From the NCBI GenBank assembly GCA_946406115.1, contig OX291557.1:11254501-11318500 (forward strand): a stretch of 64,000 nt of DNA, written 5' to 3'. This stretch comes from Apoda limacodes (taxonomy: Eukaryota; Arthropoda; Insecta; Lepidoptera; Limacodidae). The notes under the pieces are model-generated. The model was not told the origin of the DNA. It did not search any database and saw nothing but the letters and a program-made list of their open reading frames with translations. Both the position numbers and the translations under genes were made by a program. Shown piece by piece: positions 21,731 through 32,900 of the stretch. The stretch's first letter is position 1; each line of letters opens with the position of its first letter.

Positions 21731-22311
21731 CCGTTGTATGGTGCGTAATTTTGAACTTTCGAACAATGTATACAAGCTTCGTAAATGCATCTTTTGAGCA
21801 AATTTGTAGAAAAGAAAATTATAAATGGGGATCCGATACTGGGGAAAATTGAAAACGTACTTCGAAAAACGGGCAAAAATTTTCCGTGATTCGATTCGCG
21901 TGACAGACATATCTACCGCACAAGTTAGCACAAAACCTTAGTACGCGAGACAGACTTGCACGGACTTTTTCAGTTTTACGTGTATATTATGTATGTATTA
22001 TACAAAACAAAAGTATGTAAGGACATAAGTGTTTTAACAATATTATTATTGTTTAATTAAGTCTTTTTATAAATTGTCAGGTAGTAGCAGTAGTAGGTAG
22101 TAACGGGACTTGCTTAGTTTAGAAGCAGATGGCGCTGTGTGATTCTGATTGGTCCAAAAAATGGTTATACTAATAATTAATTTAATATTTAATTTTTGAT
22201 ATTAATTCGTATATACGAATAGTATCTTTAAATCCATTAAGAATAGAATAAAAGTATATAAGATAAATAATCTTTATAAAAAAGCTAATAATGAGTGGCC
22301 TCTGTTCCTTA

Positions 22312-22448
22312 GGGCCGCCGTAGACGAGGGACTTTTGTTGGAGGACTGAAATTTTTGTACAAAAAGTAAAGTTGCGGACTTAAAGTATACCGTGTGATAA
22401 TGTGAGTTGTGGCATGCAGCTAGGGCAGTTCCTCGCCTGCGCAGGCCT
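22312..22448. mobile_element. 137-bp Harbinger-type MITE with TTA duplication
   Basis: The left end GGGCCGCCGTAGACGAGGGAC (cited as its first 20 bases GGGCCGCCGTAGACGAGGGA) pairs with the reverse complement of the right end, AGGCCTGCGCAGGCGAGGAA, with several mismatches. TTA flanks both sides (22309-22311 and 22449-22451). Ends starting GGG with a TTA target duplication are typical of PIF/Harbinger elements. The centre is also partly palindromic around TTTTTGTAC. Confidence 0.5.
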
Positions 22449-22544
22449 TTAGTTGAACCAAAAGACGTACTCATAATTTTACAAAATTTTTAACTTATAC
22501 ATCACAGAAGACTAATCTTAGTTGCTACAAAAGACTTAACTGGG

Positions 22545-22735
22545 GCATCACTGGAGCGTTGCCGACCCTTCAAAAAATTTAATAATACTGTAATCCTTAG
22601 AGAAAACCTTCGCAGGGAGCTCATTTCTCAACCTGAGCGTTCGCGGGAGGAAGTTTCTCTGAAACCGCACTGTACGTGACCATTTAGGTTTTAAGGTGTG
22701 AGGATGAATTTCCTTCCCCTAATTGAAAATCAAAA
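22545..22735 (-). mobile_element. 3'-coding fragment of the CR1-type LINE
   Basis: On the minus strand this carries the C-terminal coding part of the LINE with stops. It matches the 6.9- and 53.5-kb fragments through 'gagaaaaccttcgcagggag' and 'gcgttgccgacccttcaaaa' (plus-strand text). Confidence 0.75.
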
Positions 22736-23627
22736 GTTCTCAAACATATGTTAGCATATTTCTTTAGGATAATCTATGTAATAATTTTTAAGCGCCTAAA
22801 ATTTATAGTTTTCGATATATTTAACACTTTTTTTCGGACCTTTGTCCAATTTTGAATCCTTTATAGTGTGTTTTTTGTTTAATTTGTTTCCTCTTTCCTA
22901 CACTAGCAAAGGAAGCTAACCTAAAAATTACACGACCTATTATATCTTAAATTTTTAACACTTTTCAGTGCGAATTGTTGATTTTTTTTTTCTTTACTAC
23001 ACCAGGTTAGGCTTATACGGTTAGTTAGTCAGTCAATCACGACTGACAGACACGACGGTTATATATAACATGGAGGTATGTATAATTATTACTAAAACGA
23101 TAATTTAATTGATACATTTAACAAAAAACAAACTCCATTGTAATTCAGAAAAGTGTCAAAGTGCCAGTACTTTGAAAGTGTCAAGACTTTCCAAACTCTA
23201 AGCATGTAGCAGCGATTTAGCGCTGTCACTAGTTATTTTTAATTTCCTCCTCGAACAAAGCGTACTTACTTTAAAAATGCAGTAAATGTGAAAATATAAA
23301 ACTTGTAATAAGCAATTTATGTTTAACCTTTTTCTTAAGTTTCTAGAATATAATATCTAGAACATTATATATAATTTGTTCTAAGATTATAAAAGGCATT
23401 TCTGCTAAACAACTGATACAACTCACAGTTATAATCTATCCTAGATTCTAAAGACGTTCTAAAAATAGCGTTGGTGTCACTAGTTTTATATTTTTAACAT
23501 TATACTTTTGAAATACGCTTCGTAAAAGAAATAGAAAAATATTTATTTTGAAGCATTACAGTAAAAAGTAACATAATTTACACTAAATATCTATTGTAAT
23601 ATTTGTATGGTAACAATGCTTCAAAAC
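22736..23627. other. No gene seen
   Basis: AT-rich sequence; nothing recognised. Confidence 0.35.
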
Positions 23628-23693
23628 GGGTTTCCCACTCAGCTTTGTGCTGTAGCAGTTATCTGCAACAGCGCTGATTTTCAGTGGGAACCC
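23628..23693. ncRNA. 66-nt hairpin, precursor-like or minimal fold-back
   Basis: The arm gggtttcccactcagctttg and the opposite arm, whose reverse complement is gggttcccactgaaaatcag, pair over about 28 bases with bulges, and the loop 'gttatctg' is small. The length and shape are like an animal microRNA precursor. There is no other support, and tiny MITE remnants give the same picture. Confidence 0.25.
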
Positions 23694-23804
23694 TAATTGA
23701 GCTCTATGACATACACTCACTTATAGGTACATTATATTTTCTTATGCCAGTTAGAATTAAATAAAAATAAAAGATTAAAAATAAAAATAAAAACTTTGAC
23801 TACC

Positions 23805-23836
23805 CCACACATACTACACACACACACACACACACA
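23805..23836. repeat. (AC)n microsatellite
   Basis: An imperfect start 'acacatactacac' leads to an uninterrupted run of about ten AC units. Confidence 0.9.
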
Positions 23837-24449
23837 TTATTCTATATCTATAAAGAAATAAATAAATAAAAGTCAGTCTGAAAGAAAACAATTATGTTGA
23901 AATGAGTTTGCAAATTTCTACCTACAACGAACACACCCAATGTCGTCATTTTTAGTTGCTTCATGGTCCGTAATATGTGGTTGCTCTGTTCCCAGTCTTC
24001 TAGAAAAGCCCAATAAATCTGATGATGATTTCTGAACTTTAGTACAGCTATCATATCATTAATTTCGTTATAAACCCGATAAAGTAATTCATTGTCTACG
24101 TAACGCAACTTTTTGCAACTGTCTGCAACTTGATTTTAAAGTGGTTTACGACTTTTGCGACTCTAAAGAGAAACAGTTTTACATTGAGACTTTCAGAACG
24201 AGGTCACCATTCGAAAACCTTTCCTCCCCAACAATGTTCGAATTGCAAAGCATTTTCCTCTTCAGTTCTGCTTATTAATAGCTTGATCGTTATCAGCCCT
24301 CTTGGTTCATTTATATTGGCTTTGTCGCGCTGAAAAGCTCCAAGAATGCTGTTTAAAAGCACAGTATGCGATTCTAAGATTTTCTGTTGCGACGTACGAC
24401 CGGTGAGATTATCGAGCCTAATCTGTTAAACACTCCTTTGATACGAACT

Positions 24450-24720
24450 CTAGCAAGTTCTTTTTCTTCTTATCAGCCTCATACTTCCCCACTGTTGGGG
24501 CACGGCCTACACTGCGCGCGCCCAATGCTGGTTGTAGACTTCACATACGTGTTTTTTACAGGTTTCCTCACGATGTTTTGCTTCACCAAAAAGCCAGTGT
24601 TTTGAATAATCAATGTACTTGAGAAATTAAGAAAAAGACTCAATCGTACACGCCGATCTCGAACCTCCGTCGCTCAGAACGCAAAGTGATAACGAAATCT
24701 CTCGGCTACCACCTACCTAG
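24450..24720 (-). mobile_element. tRNA-like SINE with LINE-derived tail
   Basis: On the minus strand the order is as follows. A degraded tRNA-like head (24720-24640) contains 'ggaggttcgagatcggcg', a B-box-like sequence. Then comes the body phrase 'catcgtgaggaaacctg', and then the tail 'ccccaacagtggggaagtat' with 'gaggctgataag', ending in an A-rich run near 24455. This tail is shared by many lepidopteran SINEs and LINEs. It is non-coding; the plus-strand open frame is incidental. Confidence 0.65.
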
Positions 24721-24736
24721 CAAGTTTAACGCCTGA

Positions 24737-25168
24737 CATCATAGAGTGCGTTTGTTTTGGGATAAACAGTTTTGATATAGTTTTCACACTTTTGATAACG
24801 CCAGTTTGCCCACCTACACCAATCGTTCGTGTAGCTTTGAAACGTAACTAAATTGTGGTTGCAAAACGAACGGCTGACGTACACACACTACGAAAATAAC
24901 ACACACACATTACCATAAACAATGAATACATATAGGCAGTTTGACAGATTTTCACCAAAACCCCACCTCCAAACAAGGGTCTAAAGTTTTATTTTTCGAT
25001 GGCAAAAGTGACAAAAATACCAAGTAGAACAAAAACATCGTAAACGAACGCTTACAGATTATACTAAAATGTTGATATTTTTGATACCAATGCTAAACGA
25101 ACGGATGACAGGTGACAAAAGTAAAGAAAATAATGATTCTTTATACTAAAACGAACGCGTCCATTATG
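24737..25168 (+). mobile_element. 432-bp MITE, complete copy
   Basis: The left end (from GAGTGCGTTTGTTTTGGG at 24744) matches the reverse complement of the right end (GGACGCGTTCGTTTTAG), about 28 bp of terminal inverted repeat with mismatches. The interior matches 20677-21003 with small indels, including an AC-rich insertion near 24900. No coding capacity and no certain target duplication. Confidence 0.6.
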
Positions 25169-25274
25169 GTCGAAACGCAAGCTGAATGTTTTCAGTTCAA
25201 AACTTTTTAACTCGAAGTCAAGCAATAATAGAAGGTAGACAACAACAGAAGAAGCATAGATTCCAGTTACACAA

Positions 25275-25705
25275 TTTTATAAAGACCTAGTTTCAGCCAT
25301 TGGCTTCGCCCGCGATAAATTTCGTTATCGGTGTACGTTCTTACGGCAGCTCCTCAATTATAGAAAAAAAAAAAACTATCAAATATTTTCTCTTTAATGG
25401 CATAATACATTCGTGTCTGTGAAACCATCGAAATACCCAATAACCCAATCTGTTAAGCCGTTCAGAAGTTATGTGAAAAAGATAAGTACGCAAGGACAAT
25501 TCTTACTACCCGTTGTCCTATTACCCGTTTTCCGTAAGAATGAAGCATTTTCCCGCGGTAAAAATGTAGCCTACGTTTATCAGGGATAATGTCGGCTTCT
25601 AATGGTAAAAGAATGTTTCAAATCGGTCCAATAGTTTCGGAGTCTATTTAATACAAACATATTTACATACAAACCTTTCCTCTTTATAATATTAGTATAG
25701 ATGAC
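25275..25705 (+). repeat. Dispersed repeat, 'cttcgcccgcgataaatttc' family
   Basis: Starts at 'gtttcagccattggcttcg' and ends with the typical 'tttataatattagtatagat'. Between them are 'aagccgttcagaagttatg' and 'cggtccaatagtttcggagt'. This is one of the commonest lepidopteran repeat types; a short related piece is at 50055-50110. Confidence 0.6.
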
Positions 25706-26654
25706 ATATAAATCACAACAAAATGATATGTTATACTTACTATATACTTACTTATACACTTATATACTTACTACCTACTATCTGAAAGAACCCTTAACGG
25801 TTGTGCAAAATTGTAGAGAATTCAATTTTAACTATAAAAGTTTGTATTGTACATTTATTTCATAAATTAATAAACAAGATAAATTGATACTTAAACTTTG
25901 CATTTTTTCCGTTTAATTCAAACAATATCTTCCTATAGTAAAAATTGTAAATACTAAAGTTTTTTTGCTGAAAACTTTAAAACAAACGAGTTATTCAGCG
26001 AAAACTATTTTCCCCTTAAATTCAAAATCTAACGGGGCTAACATACTGGTAAAATTGAATCGCCATCTGTCAGTAGAATTTGTCCCTATTTTATGTGTTT
26101 ATTCTTCTCGCTTCCTCAGTCATGCATTGGCACACTTTTAAGACTTAAAGACTCAATCAAAGTCATAATGGTTGTTTTGCACTAACCTGCAACGCTCCCC
26201 TGAAACAAAATCAATGCGCCTGAAATCTCAGGTCTTAAAACAAAAAAAATCTTGTAATCTCGGTCTACTTCGAGATTAGTGCACTAGGGTTTTCGTATTT
26301 CAAGGACTTTCAAAGTGAATTTTTATTATTTCGAAACTGTGAAATTATAAAACTCAATTAATTTTTTTCTGCAAAATATAGGTAGTTAAGGATTCACCAG
26401 TCTAAAGCATTTGAGATTTTTCAGCTTAAGATGTTTTGAAGAAAAGGGATAAATGGTCTATTTTTGTACACTTGTGGCCGTATACAAAAACTATTAGGCA
26501 TAAAATAAAATATTTAAGTTAAGAATACGTTTCATTTCCATGTCTGGGGGCTTCTGTTGAATTTGAATTTAAATTCAGAAAATAAGTTATCTCTTAACAA
26601 TGGCAGTCAAAAATATTTCGACCCTGTTATCTGGTTATTTTTTGAGTATGTGAA
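25706..26654. other. No gene seen
   Basis: AT-rich, with a short imperfect 'atacttactta' repeat at 25735-25780. Nothing coding. Confidence 0.35.
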
Positions 26655-26740
26655 AAACCCACTTTTTACACCACTAAGGTAGCTAACAAGCGTGCGACCC
26701 GTAACAATGCTAAGCCGTCACCACCGTAGCATTGCTATAT
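26655..26740 (-). mobile_element. Tail-only fragment of the CR1-type LINE
   Basis: The plus-strand text 'acaccactaaggtagctaac' followed by 'aatgctaagccgtcaccac' is the reverse complement of the family 3' tail. Only about 80 bp remain. Confidence 0.65.
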
Positions 26741-27234
26741 TGAATATGTAATATTATCCGATACCATACCATACTTTCAAATATCAGTCTAACAAAGTGG
26801 TCCAGTCAAATAAAAATAGATAAAATGTCTCATTTATAAATTATTACGCTGCCGATAAGGATTCAACGCCCATCGCTGTGTATATATACACATTTTGATT
26901 TGTTAGAAAGCTTGGCATAAACAAATTCGCATCGCACATTTTACAATTAAGATTATACTACTTATATGAAAAAAATGACTAAGCACATGTATGATGAAAA
27001 TAAGTGTATCACTTAGATATTTGTTTAGTAGTGCTTAAATTACACTTATTCCATTAAATTCAACTCAAAGTTTAACTAGTGGGACTAATTGGACTAATAT
27101 AGGTGTTCCAATCAGTTTAACTTAGGGCTAGGTTAAGTTAGGTTGTGTTATAATATTTTTACTTAATAAACTTAACTAAAAAATACTGTATTGTATTGTT
27201 TTACTGTAAAGTTTGTATGAGCCGGGCTTTGGCT
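26741..27234. other. No gene seen
   Basis: AT-rich pre-insertion sequence; nothing recognised. Confidence 0.35.
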
Positions 27235-27245
27235 CAAATAAAGAA
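27235..27245 (+). repeat. Left target-site duplication of the RTE-type insertion
   Basis: CAAATAAAGAA, identical to 28723-28733 and immediately outside the LINE 3' end. Confidence 0.75.
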
Positions 27246-28722
27246 CATACATACATGCATACATAACATCACGCCTATTTCCCAGAGGGGTAGGCAAAGA
27301 CCAAAGTCTGCCACTTGCTACGATCAATCATTAATCAAGCATCAATGCTTTCATACATTTTCTACGGTTCCGAGTACTCCTGACCTGGCCTTTTCTGAGA
27401 ATGTACTCAATTTGATCTACATACGTTTGCCAAGGTCTACCTCTACCGACCCTACCAATTTCTTCAGATTCATAAATCTGTTTCGTGCATCTATTTTCGT
27501 TCATTCTTTCAACGTGTCCAAACCACCTTAACATACCTTTCTCAATCTTTGTCACCACACTTTCTTTCACACCGCAACGCTCTCGTCTCACACTATTTTT
27601 TATCCTGTCATTTAGAGTCAAACCACACATACTTCTCAATGCTCTCATCTCCACGGCATTAATTCTACTTTCGTGCTTCTTGCCATACCCAACATTCACT
27701 TCCATACATCAGGGTTTGAACCAACACACCCTCTTATGTACAGCCAAACGTGCCTTTTTCGACAATTTTTGACTGCTCATAAAGGTGTGCATCGCCCCAT
27801 TCACCTGATTTCCCGCGTTTACTCTTCTTTAGATGTTACCATCACATTTTCCGTCTCTAGTAAACAAAGATCCTAAGTATACGCATTCTGGCGCTTATTC
27901 TACTTTCTTCCCTTCTACCGTACTATTGCATTCTGTTACAGTATCATTCCTTTAAAAAACCATAACTTTCGTTTTATTTACATTAACATTCATTCCATTC
28001 TTTTTACTCCTCTGCTGCCGATGCAAGAATGACCTGATCATCGGCATAGAGGAGGCACTTGATTAGTAACTCATTCATTCTTATACCACATTCTTTCTCT
28101 TTCAAATCTCCAAGACAGTTATTCATGAATAGATTGAACAACCAAGGTGACGCCATACATCCCTGTCTAACACCTTTTTTGATGTTAAACCACTTTGTAT
28201 GGACCCCATTTATCCTGACAGAAGCACTAGAATCCCGGTAAAGAGATTTCAGTGCTCGAATCAAGTTGCTGCTCACCCCATACATGGACAATGCTGACCA
28301 CAACTCATTCCTCTTCACTCTTTCATAGGCTTTTTCCAGGTCCACGAAAGCGCAGTAGACTTTTTGGCTTTTCGCCAAACATTTTTCTAGTATGTTTCGC
28401 AAGGAAAATACCTGATCCTTGCACCCCATTCCTTTTCTAAATCCTGCTTGCACATCCCATATTTTACCTTCCGTTTCTTCCCGAACTCTATCAATGAAAA
28501 CTTTCCCACATAATTTACCAACGACGCTGAGGAGACTTATCCCTCGATAGTTTATGCAATCTTGCTGCGACCCTTTTCCTTTATATAACGGTACGATTAC
28601 GGCTTTACACCAGTCTTTAGGCACATTAGCGCTCCTCCAACAAAGGTTAAAAAGGCGGTGCAGCTGACTCACAACTACTCCCTGACCTGCTTTTAGCATC
28701 TCAGTATTAATCCTGTCATATC
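27246..28722 (-). pseudogene. 5'-truncated RTE-type LINE with reverse transcriptase
   Basis: On the minus strand the insert begins inside the RT domain with Y-D-R-I-N-T-E-M-L (about 28722). It then runs GKGSQQDCINYRGISLLSVV, GFRKGMGCKDQ, motif A AFVDLEKAYERVKRNELW, motif B IKKGVRQGCMASPWLFNLFM and motif C LLYADDQVILA, so the catalytic aspartates are present. The frame is open to TAA at about 28003. Later domains follow in broken frames: KKNGMNVNVNKTKVMVF, a stop, LGSLFT, then RALRSMCGLTLNDRIKNSV, GMLRWFGHVERMNENR and GRGRPWQTYVDQ (27705-27331), the usual C-terminal region. The 3' end is an ATGT microsatellite. The upstream residues of the long frame (28768-28724) are flanking DNA. No endonuclease domain remains. 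Confidence 0.85.
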
Positions 28723-28733
28723 CAAATAAAGAA
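28723..28733 (+). repeat. Right target-site duplication of the RTE-type insertion
   Basis: CAAATAAAGAA at the 5'-truncation point of the LINE, matching 27235-27245. Confidence 0.75.
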
Positions 28734-28864
28734 AAACGACAATTTACAGGTTCCGGGACAGAAAACAAGGGACTGCTTATCCCGCTTACCTAAGGGTTCC
28801 TATTCGATGCGTTAAGCATAATGTATCAGTCTATTTAGAATTCATTATCTATATAGAGATAGTT

Positions 28865-29150
28865 TTTTGTACTATTGAGGTGGCACACAAGCTTAAGGTC
28901 CGCCTGATGCTAAGCGGTAACCGTAGCCAATAGACGCTTGCATCACTGGGGCATTACTTGCGAGTTGCCGTTGCCGACCCTTTAAAAATCTCATTACTTA
29001 TTTCTTGAATAACCCCATATTGTAGTCCCTAGCATCCCGAGAGTTCGGGGAAGGAAGTTCCTGTGGATGGAAGTTACTGTAGATACGTGACCATTAAGGT
29101 TCTAACTTGTAAGGACGAATTCCCTGCCAATTGGGAACTATAATGCTCAC
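28865..29150 (-). mobile_element. 3'-end fragment of the CR1-type LINE
   Basis: Minus-strand copy containing the tail (plus text 'aggtggcacacaagcttaag'), the C-terminal coding region (gcgagttgccgttgccgacc) and the block around 'gacgaattccctgcc'. It has a small internal duplication and several indels. Confidence 0.7.
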
Positions 29151-29289
29151 ACTAGTAATAGCAAATTTAAAACACGTTCTGCGTTCAATTGTGGAATTTT
29201 GAACCGACAGTTTTAAAAAATGAGAAACATTAATTTCAACATTTCATTCATACAGTAAGTCATTGCTTTTGATAAGTCCGACAACGTCG

Positions 29290-29455
29290 AGAAGTCATGA
29301 CAAAATGTATAACTGGCTGGACAGCTAACTGGCGGACTAGCTAAATGTGATGTGACGACAATATGGTGGTAGTACCTGTCTCGCCGTATACCTTAACTCG
29401 CGATTGCTCTGTTTAGACACCTTCGACAACGGACTGTATAAAATAAACTATTTTT
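29290..29455 (+). repeat. Dispersed ~150-bp repeat, copy 2 of 4
   Basis: Diverged copy with 'tataactggctggacagc' and 'tgtttagacaccttcgac' in the same order as the 45.6-kb copy. Confidence 0.5.
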
Positions 29456-29679
29456 TGGGCTGTTGGATAGTTATACAAATACATACAAAGCGTTTAAGAA
29501 CTACCATAACATATTGTCGTCCAAAATCCCCTAGTGTCTAAAAACGGAGAACCCGTATGTGTTGCCAGAAATAACATTCAGCTCACTACGGTATTGGCCT
29601 CCTAAATAAACTAAAAGTCTGTTAGCGACCTATGCCGAATGCAAGAGCTTTGGTAGGTCTTTATTTGAAATGTAAAATC

Positions 29680-29905
29680 CTTAATGAGGAATTTCGTCGA
29701 AGCACCAAAGAACGAGACGTTGCTCGAATTGTTAGAACTACTGAATAAGGGACAAAAGGCAAGCCGGATCTCTCATCGAACTCATAACTGATAAGAATCT
29801 TTTTCTTGAGCGGCGACAACGGACACGGAAAAACTGGAACAGTTTTCTATCAGGTGGATAGACGACCTGGTCAGAACCACAGTACGGAACTGGATGCAGG
29901 TGGAT
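29680..29905 (+). pseudogene. C-terminal scrap of an RTE-like LINE
   Basis: From about 29685 NEEFRRSTKERDVARIV matches the family block I-R-R-R-T-K-V-T-D-I-A, and from about 29851 WIDDLVRTTVRNWMQVDQ matches R-W-T-D-D-L-V-K-x-A-G-x-x-W-M-Q-V-A. The two parts are in different frames with stops between them. It is a different family from the 27.2-28.7 kb insertion. Confidence 0.6.
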
Positions 29906-30773
29906 CAAGTCTAGTTACTATAGTGAAAATATATGGGGGTGGCTGCAAGATAAGACTGCTAGTTTCATCATCTCATGGGTTTAAAATACTGTTATTTGGA
30001 ATCTAATTCGACCAAACTGACAAACACTAAATTAACTACTAAGCACCTATTTCTTTTTAACAACAATCAACTAAAATTTCCTTCTCACCCTTCCTTCAAG
30101 AAATCAGTGTTTTCTTAGCAGAGATTAAGTAAAAAAATTATTATTTTTTGACGTTAGACACAGCGCTGCCTGGCCCCAAAGTGAGCATTTTTTTTAATTT
30201 CAAACTAAATAAAAAATATCTGTATTTTGAAAAATGACATTTTTTCAATAATGTTCCAGTAATTTCAATCAACCCGTCATTCAAGATTTTTGATATGCGC
30301 CCTCTTTTGGTAATTTTAGGGATACTACTATTCACTGCTGCAATGTCTGGTAAAAAATTTAAATCGACGTTGGCGGCGTGCAACGGATCATTTAAAAAAT
30401 ATATTTTTAACACAACCCGCATGATAAAACTAAGTATAAGGTGCATGTGACATATTAGGTAATATTATATAAGAAAACTTTATGATATGTATAGATATAA
30501 ATATTACCGTCTCGTGTATGAAGCATTGTGCTGTGCTTAAGGGTAACTTGTCAATTCATGAACGAATGAATTTTAGAAAGATTAATCGATTCGATCGAAA
30601 TAAACATTTCTCATTTAAATCGAACTTTGAATTGAGAGGATAAGACTGCTGATCGTTAACTTAATCTTAGAAAACATATAAATCATTAATATAACAGTTG
30701 TTCATTAAATCCCTACATATTAAATACCTACATAATATTTATTTACTTTTAAGTACTTTGTTTTTTAGTGGTA
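29906..30773. other. No gene seen
   Basis: AT-rich; open frames such as the minus-strand one at 30446-30141 lack any recognisable domain. Confidence 0.35.
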
Positions 30774-31578
30774 GGGGAGACCTAGGAGAGTTGAAACAAT
30801 TTTGACATTTTGCTTAATGGACAAAGTACTATTCGCACAAATCGCATGTGATCAGTTCCAATCAACAGTTCATTTCTTGAACTTGAAGATGGGTAACACA
30901 AAGAAAGTGTAAGTGTGAATTCTGTGGCAATCATTCCCTCATGCCGAGGTAAGTTGAAACAGAGGTCGAGGTGAGTTGAAACAGAAGATTTTTTGGTAGC
31001 ATTAAGCATTGTAAAGCAGAAATGACGCTTCAATTTAAAGGTATTTATTAAAATAAAATTTTCAAAGTTAGAACTTAAACATTTTGTTTAATATTTTTTT
31101 CTAAATTGAGGATTTAATAGTTAACTATTAAAATGTACTATCAATCTTTACAAAAATAATCTCTTCCTATTAAATTCTAACCATGAACTGAAGTAGTATG
31201 ATATTTGATTATATTCAACCAGTGAATTGCTTAAACACAATAAAAAATAAAAAATAAAAAAATAAACCATCACCCAATAAGCAAATCAGCCACACAAAAC
31301 CTGTAACGAGGTGAATTGAAACACTCTGTTTCAAATCTCCTTAGTAAGAAAAATACTCCCGATTTCTATTCAATTAAAACCAAAAAGCAAAACATATAGA
31401 AATGAGCTAAACCAATGCTTTGAATTTATTAGTTCGTTAAGAAGCTTTTGAAACATATATTACTGAAATCAAAATACAAACGCATTATCCAAACAAAGGT
31501 TTTTGAAAAAGAGGTTTAAAACTTACGAAATTAATGCTGTTTCAAATCACCTTTGTTTCAAAACACCTCGGTCTCCCT
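30774..31578. mobile_element. 805-bp inverted-repeat element with repeated GTTGAAACA motifs
   Basis: The left end GGGGAGACCTAGGAGAGTTG and the reverse complement of the right end GGGAGACCGAGGTGTTTTG are alike. The motif GAGGTGAGTTGAAACA or its complement recurs close to both ends and inside (about 30790, 30953, 30974, 31312, 31328, 31548, 31556). The flanks carry similar direct repeats, 'ttttagtggta' on the left and 'ttttagtagta' three bases beyond the right end. The interior is AT-rich without a transposase. Probably a non-autonomous DNA transposon; superfamily unknown. Confidence 0.6.
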
Positions 31579-31599
31579 TCTTTTAGTAGTATTATTATT

Positions 31600-31700
31600 C
31601 TCTTAGGTCTACAGTATGAGATTCTTCAAGAAAGACAAGCGTCCATAGGCTACGGTGACCGCTTACCATCAGGCGGACCGTAAGCTTGTTTGCCACCTTA
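31600..31700 (+). mobile_element. 3' tail fragment of the CR1-type LINE
   Basis: Contains 'gattcttcaagaaagac', then the cleanest copy of the family tail, 'gaccgcttaccatcaggcgg' and 'cttgtttgccaccttagtag', followed by a 10-base A run. Confidence 0.75.
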
Positions 31701-31897
31701 GTAGTATAAAAAAAAAATCACGCACGATTAAAAAATGTTAAAATCTCTAGGAGAAATTAAGAGTATTTAGTAGTGATACAGGATAGGCTAGGACCGTAAA
31801 AAACATAAACGTATATTTTACCATAGTTTTATTTTCTATCTGCATAAAATCCCTAAAATTACCAAAAGTGGCCAGCGAACATGACATATAATAACAT

Positions 31898-32215
31898 AAG
31901 TACCCGGAGACCGAGCTTCGCTCGTTTTTCTTTAACTACGCCATCTATTTTCGACTTGCTTTAGTGTTGCTGTGTCGATAAAAATAATAGACTTACTACT
32001 CGCCAATAGATGTCAGGAAGAGTCATATTTTTTAGTTTATCATTGCCTGAAAACACGAAGAAAACGACGGTTTCCAAGAATGAAACCTAGCTGGATCGAT
32101 TAATCGCCCTCGAAACCCACCGCTTACTAAATTTCATGAAAATCGTTTAAGCCGTTTCCGAGATTTAGATTATATATCTATATATACATACATATATACT
32201 AGAATTGCTCGTTTA
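31898..32215 (+). repeat. Dispersed repeat, 'ggagaccgagcttcgctcg' family, copy 1
   Basis: Runs from 'acccggagaccgagcttcgc' through 'caatagatgtcaggaagag' to 'gccgtttccgagatttagat'. The same sequence appears in reverse orientation at 50850-51170, so the family and its ends are supported by comparison within the window. Confidence 0.7.
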
Positions 32216-32900
32216 AAAGTATTATTAGATAAGTTTAATTAAAACGTAGGATTAATATATATCAATATAATTCATGATAGGTGCCAATACGGTGTTCACT
32301 CACTGTGAATCTCTACTAAATAACAACAAATTACAATCATTTCTGTTGGAACCCATAATGAGTCAGCGAGATTGTGTACAGGCTGTTAGGAAGAGCTTTT
32401 TTAGAAAGATCTCGCCGTCCGTCTCGTCCGCCGCAACAATTATGTGATTGAAAGTTTAGCCGCCTCTTTATATTACTCTATAATCGGTCGTTAAATCGAC
32501 GTAGTTTATATTTTTGTTTATGAACAAAGTAATGTTAGTTAGAGACATGAATAGAACGAATTAAAAAGGATTTATGAGTTTGTTGTTGGTGTCGGGAACG
32601 TATCGATAAGTTTTGATTATAAGCACTCTTATATCACTATCACTCTTTTCTGTCTTATTTCATTTTACTACTAAAGCAGCCGTATCTAAAAAGTAGCTAC
32701 TCTTTAGTTTGAGTTAGATGGACGCTTTAGGAACAAAGGTTAAGAATAAATTGTATATTAAAAATATTTTTTTATATTTTATTATTAAAATATAGTCTTA
32801 TGAAATTTACCTTCATTTCGTGACAAAATAGCTACTTTTTTCTTTGACATAATTAGGTACTCCCAAATTTCCAATCAGACTATTTTCGTTGGAACTGCTG
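32216..32900. other. No gene seen; short GC-richer patch
   Basis: The patch 32340-32465 (ccgtccgtctcgtccgccgc, with an AP-1-like ATGAGTCAGC at 32359) is GC-richer and could be a regulatory element, but nothing more can be said. Confidence 0.25.

Noticed and set aside
23805..23836. CRISPR-like or coding repeat
   Set aside because: Simple (AC)n microsatellite.
23848..24108. 86-codon minus-strand frame (RYVDNELLYRVYNEI...)
   Set aside because: The peptide looks protein-like, but there is no ATG, a stop lies shortly upstream, and no clear splice sites or family match were found.
27120..27150. Telomeric TTAGG repeat (ggctaggttaagttaggttg)
   Set aside because: Only scattered, imperfect units occur, with no array.
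27196..28440. Plus-strand frames across the RTE-type insertion
   Set aside because: They are antisense shadows of the minus-strand LINE coding sequence.
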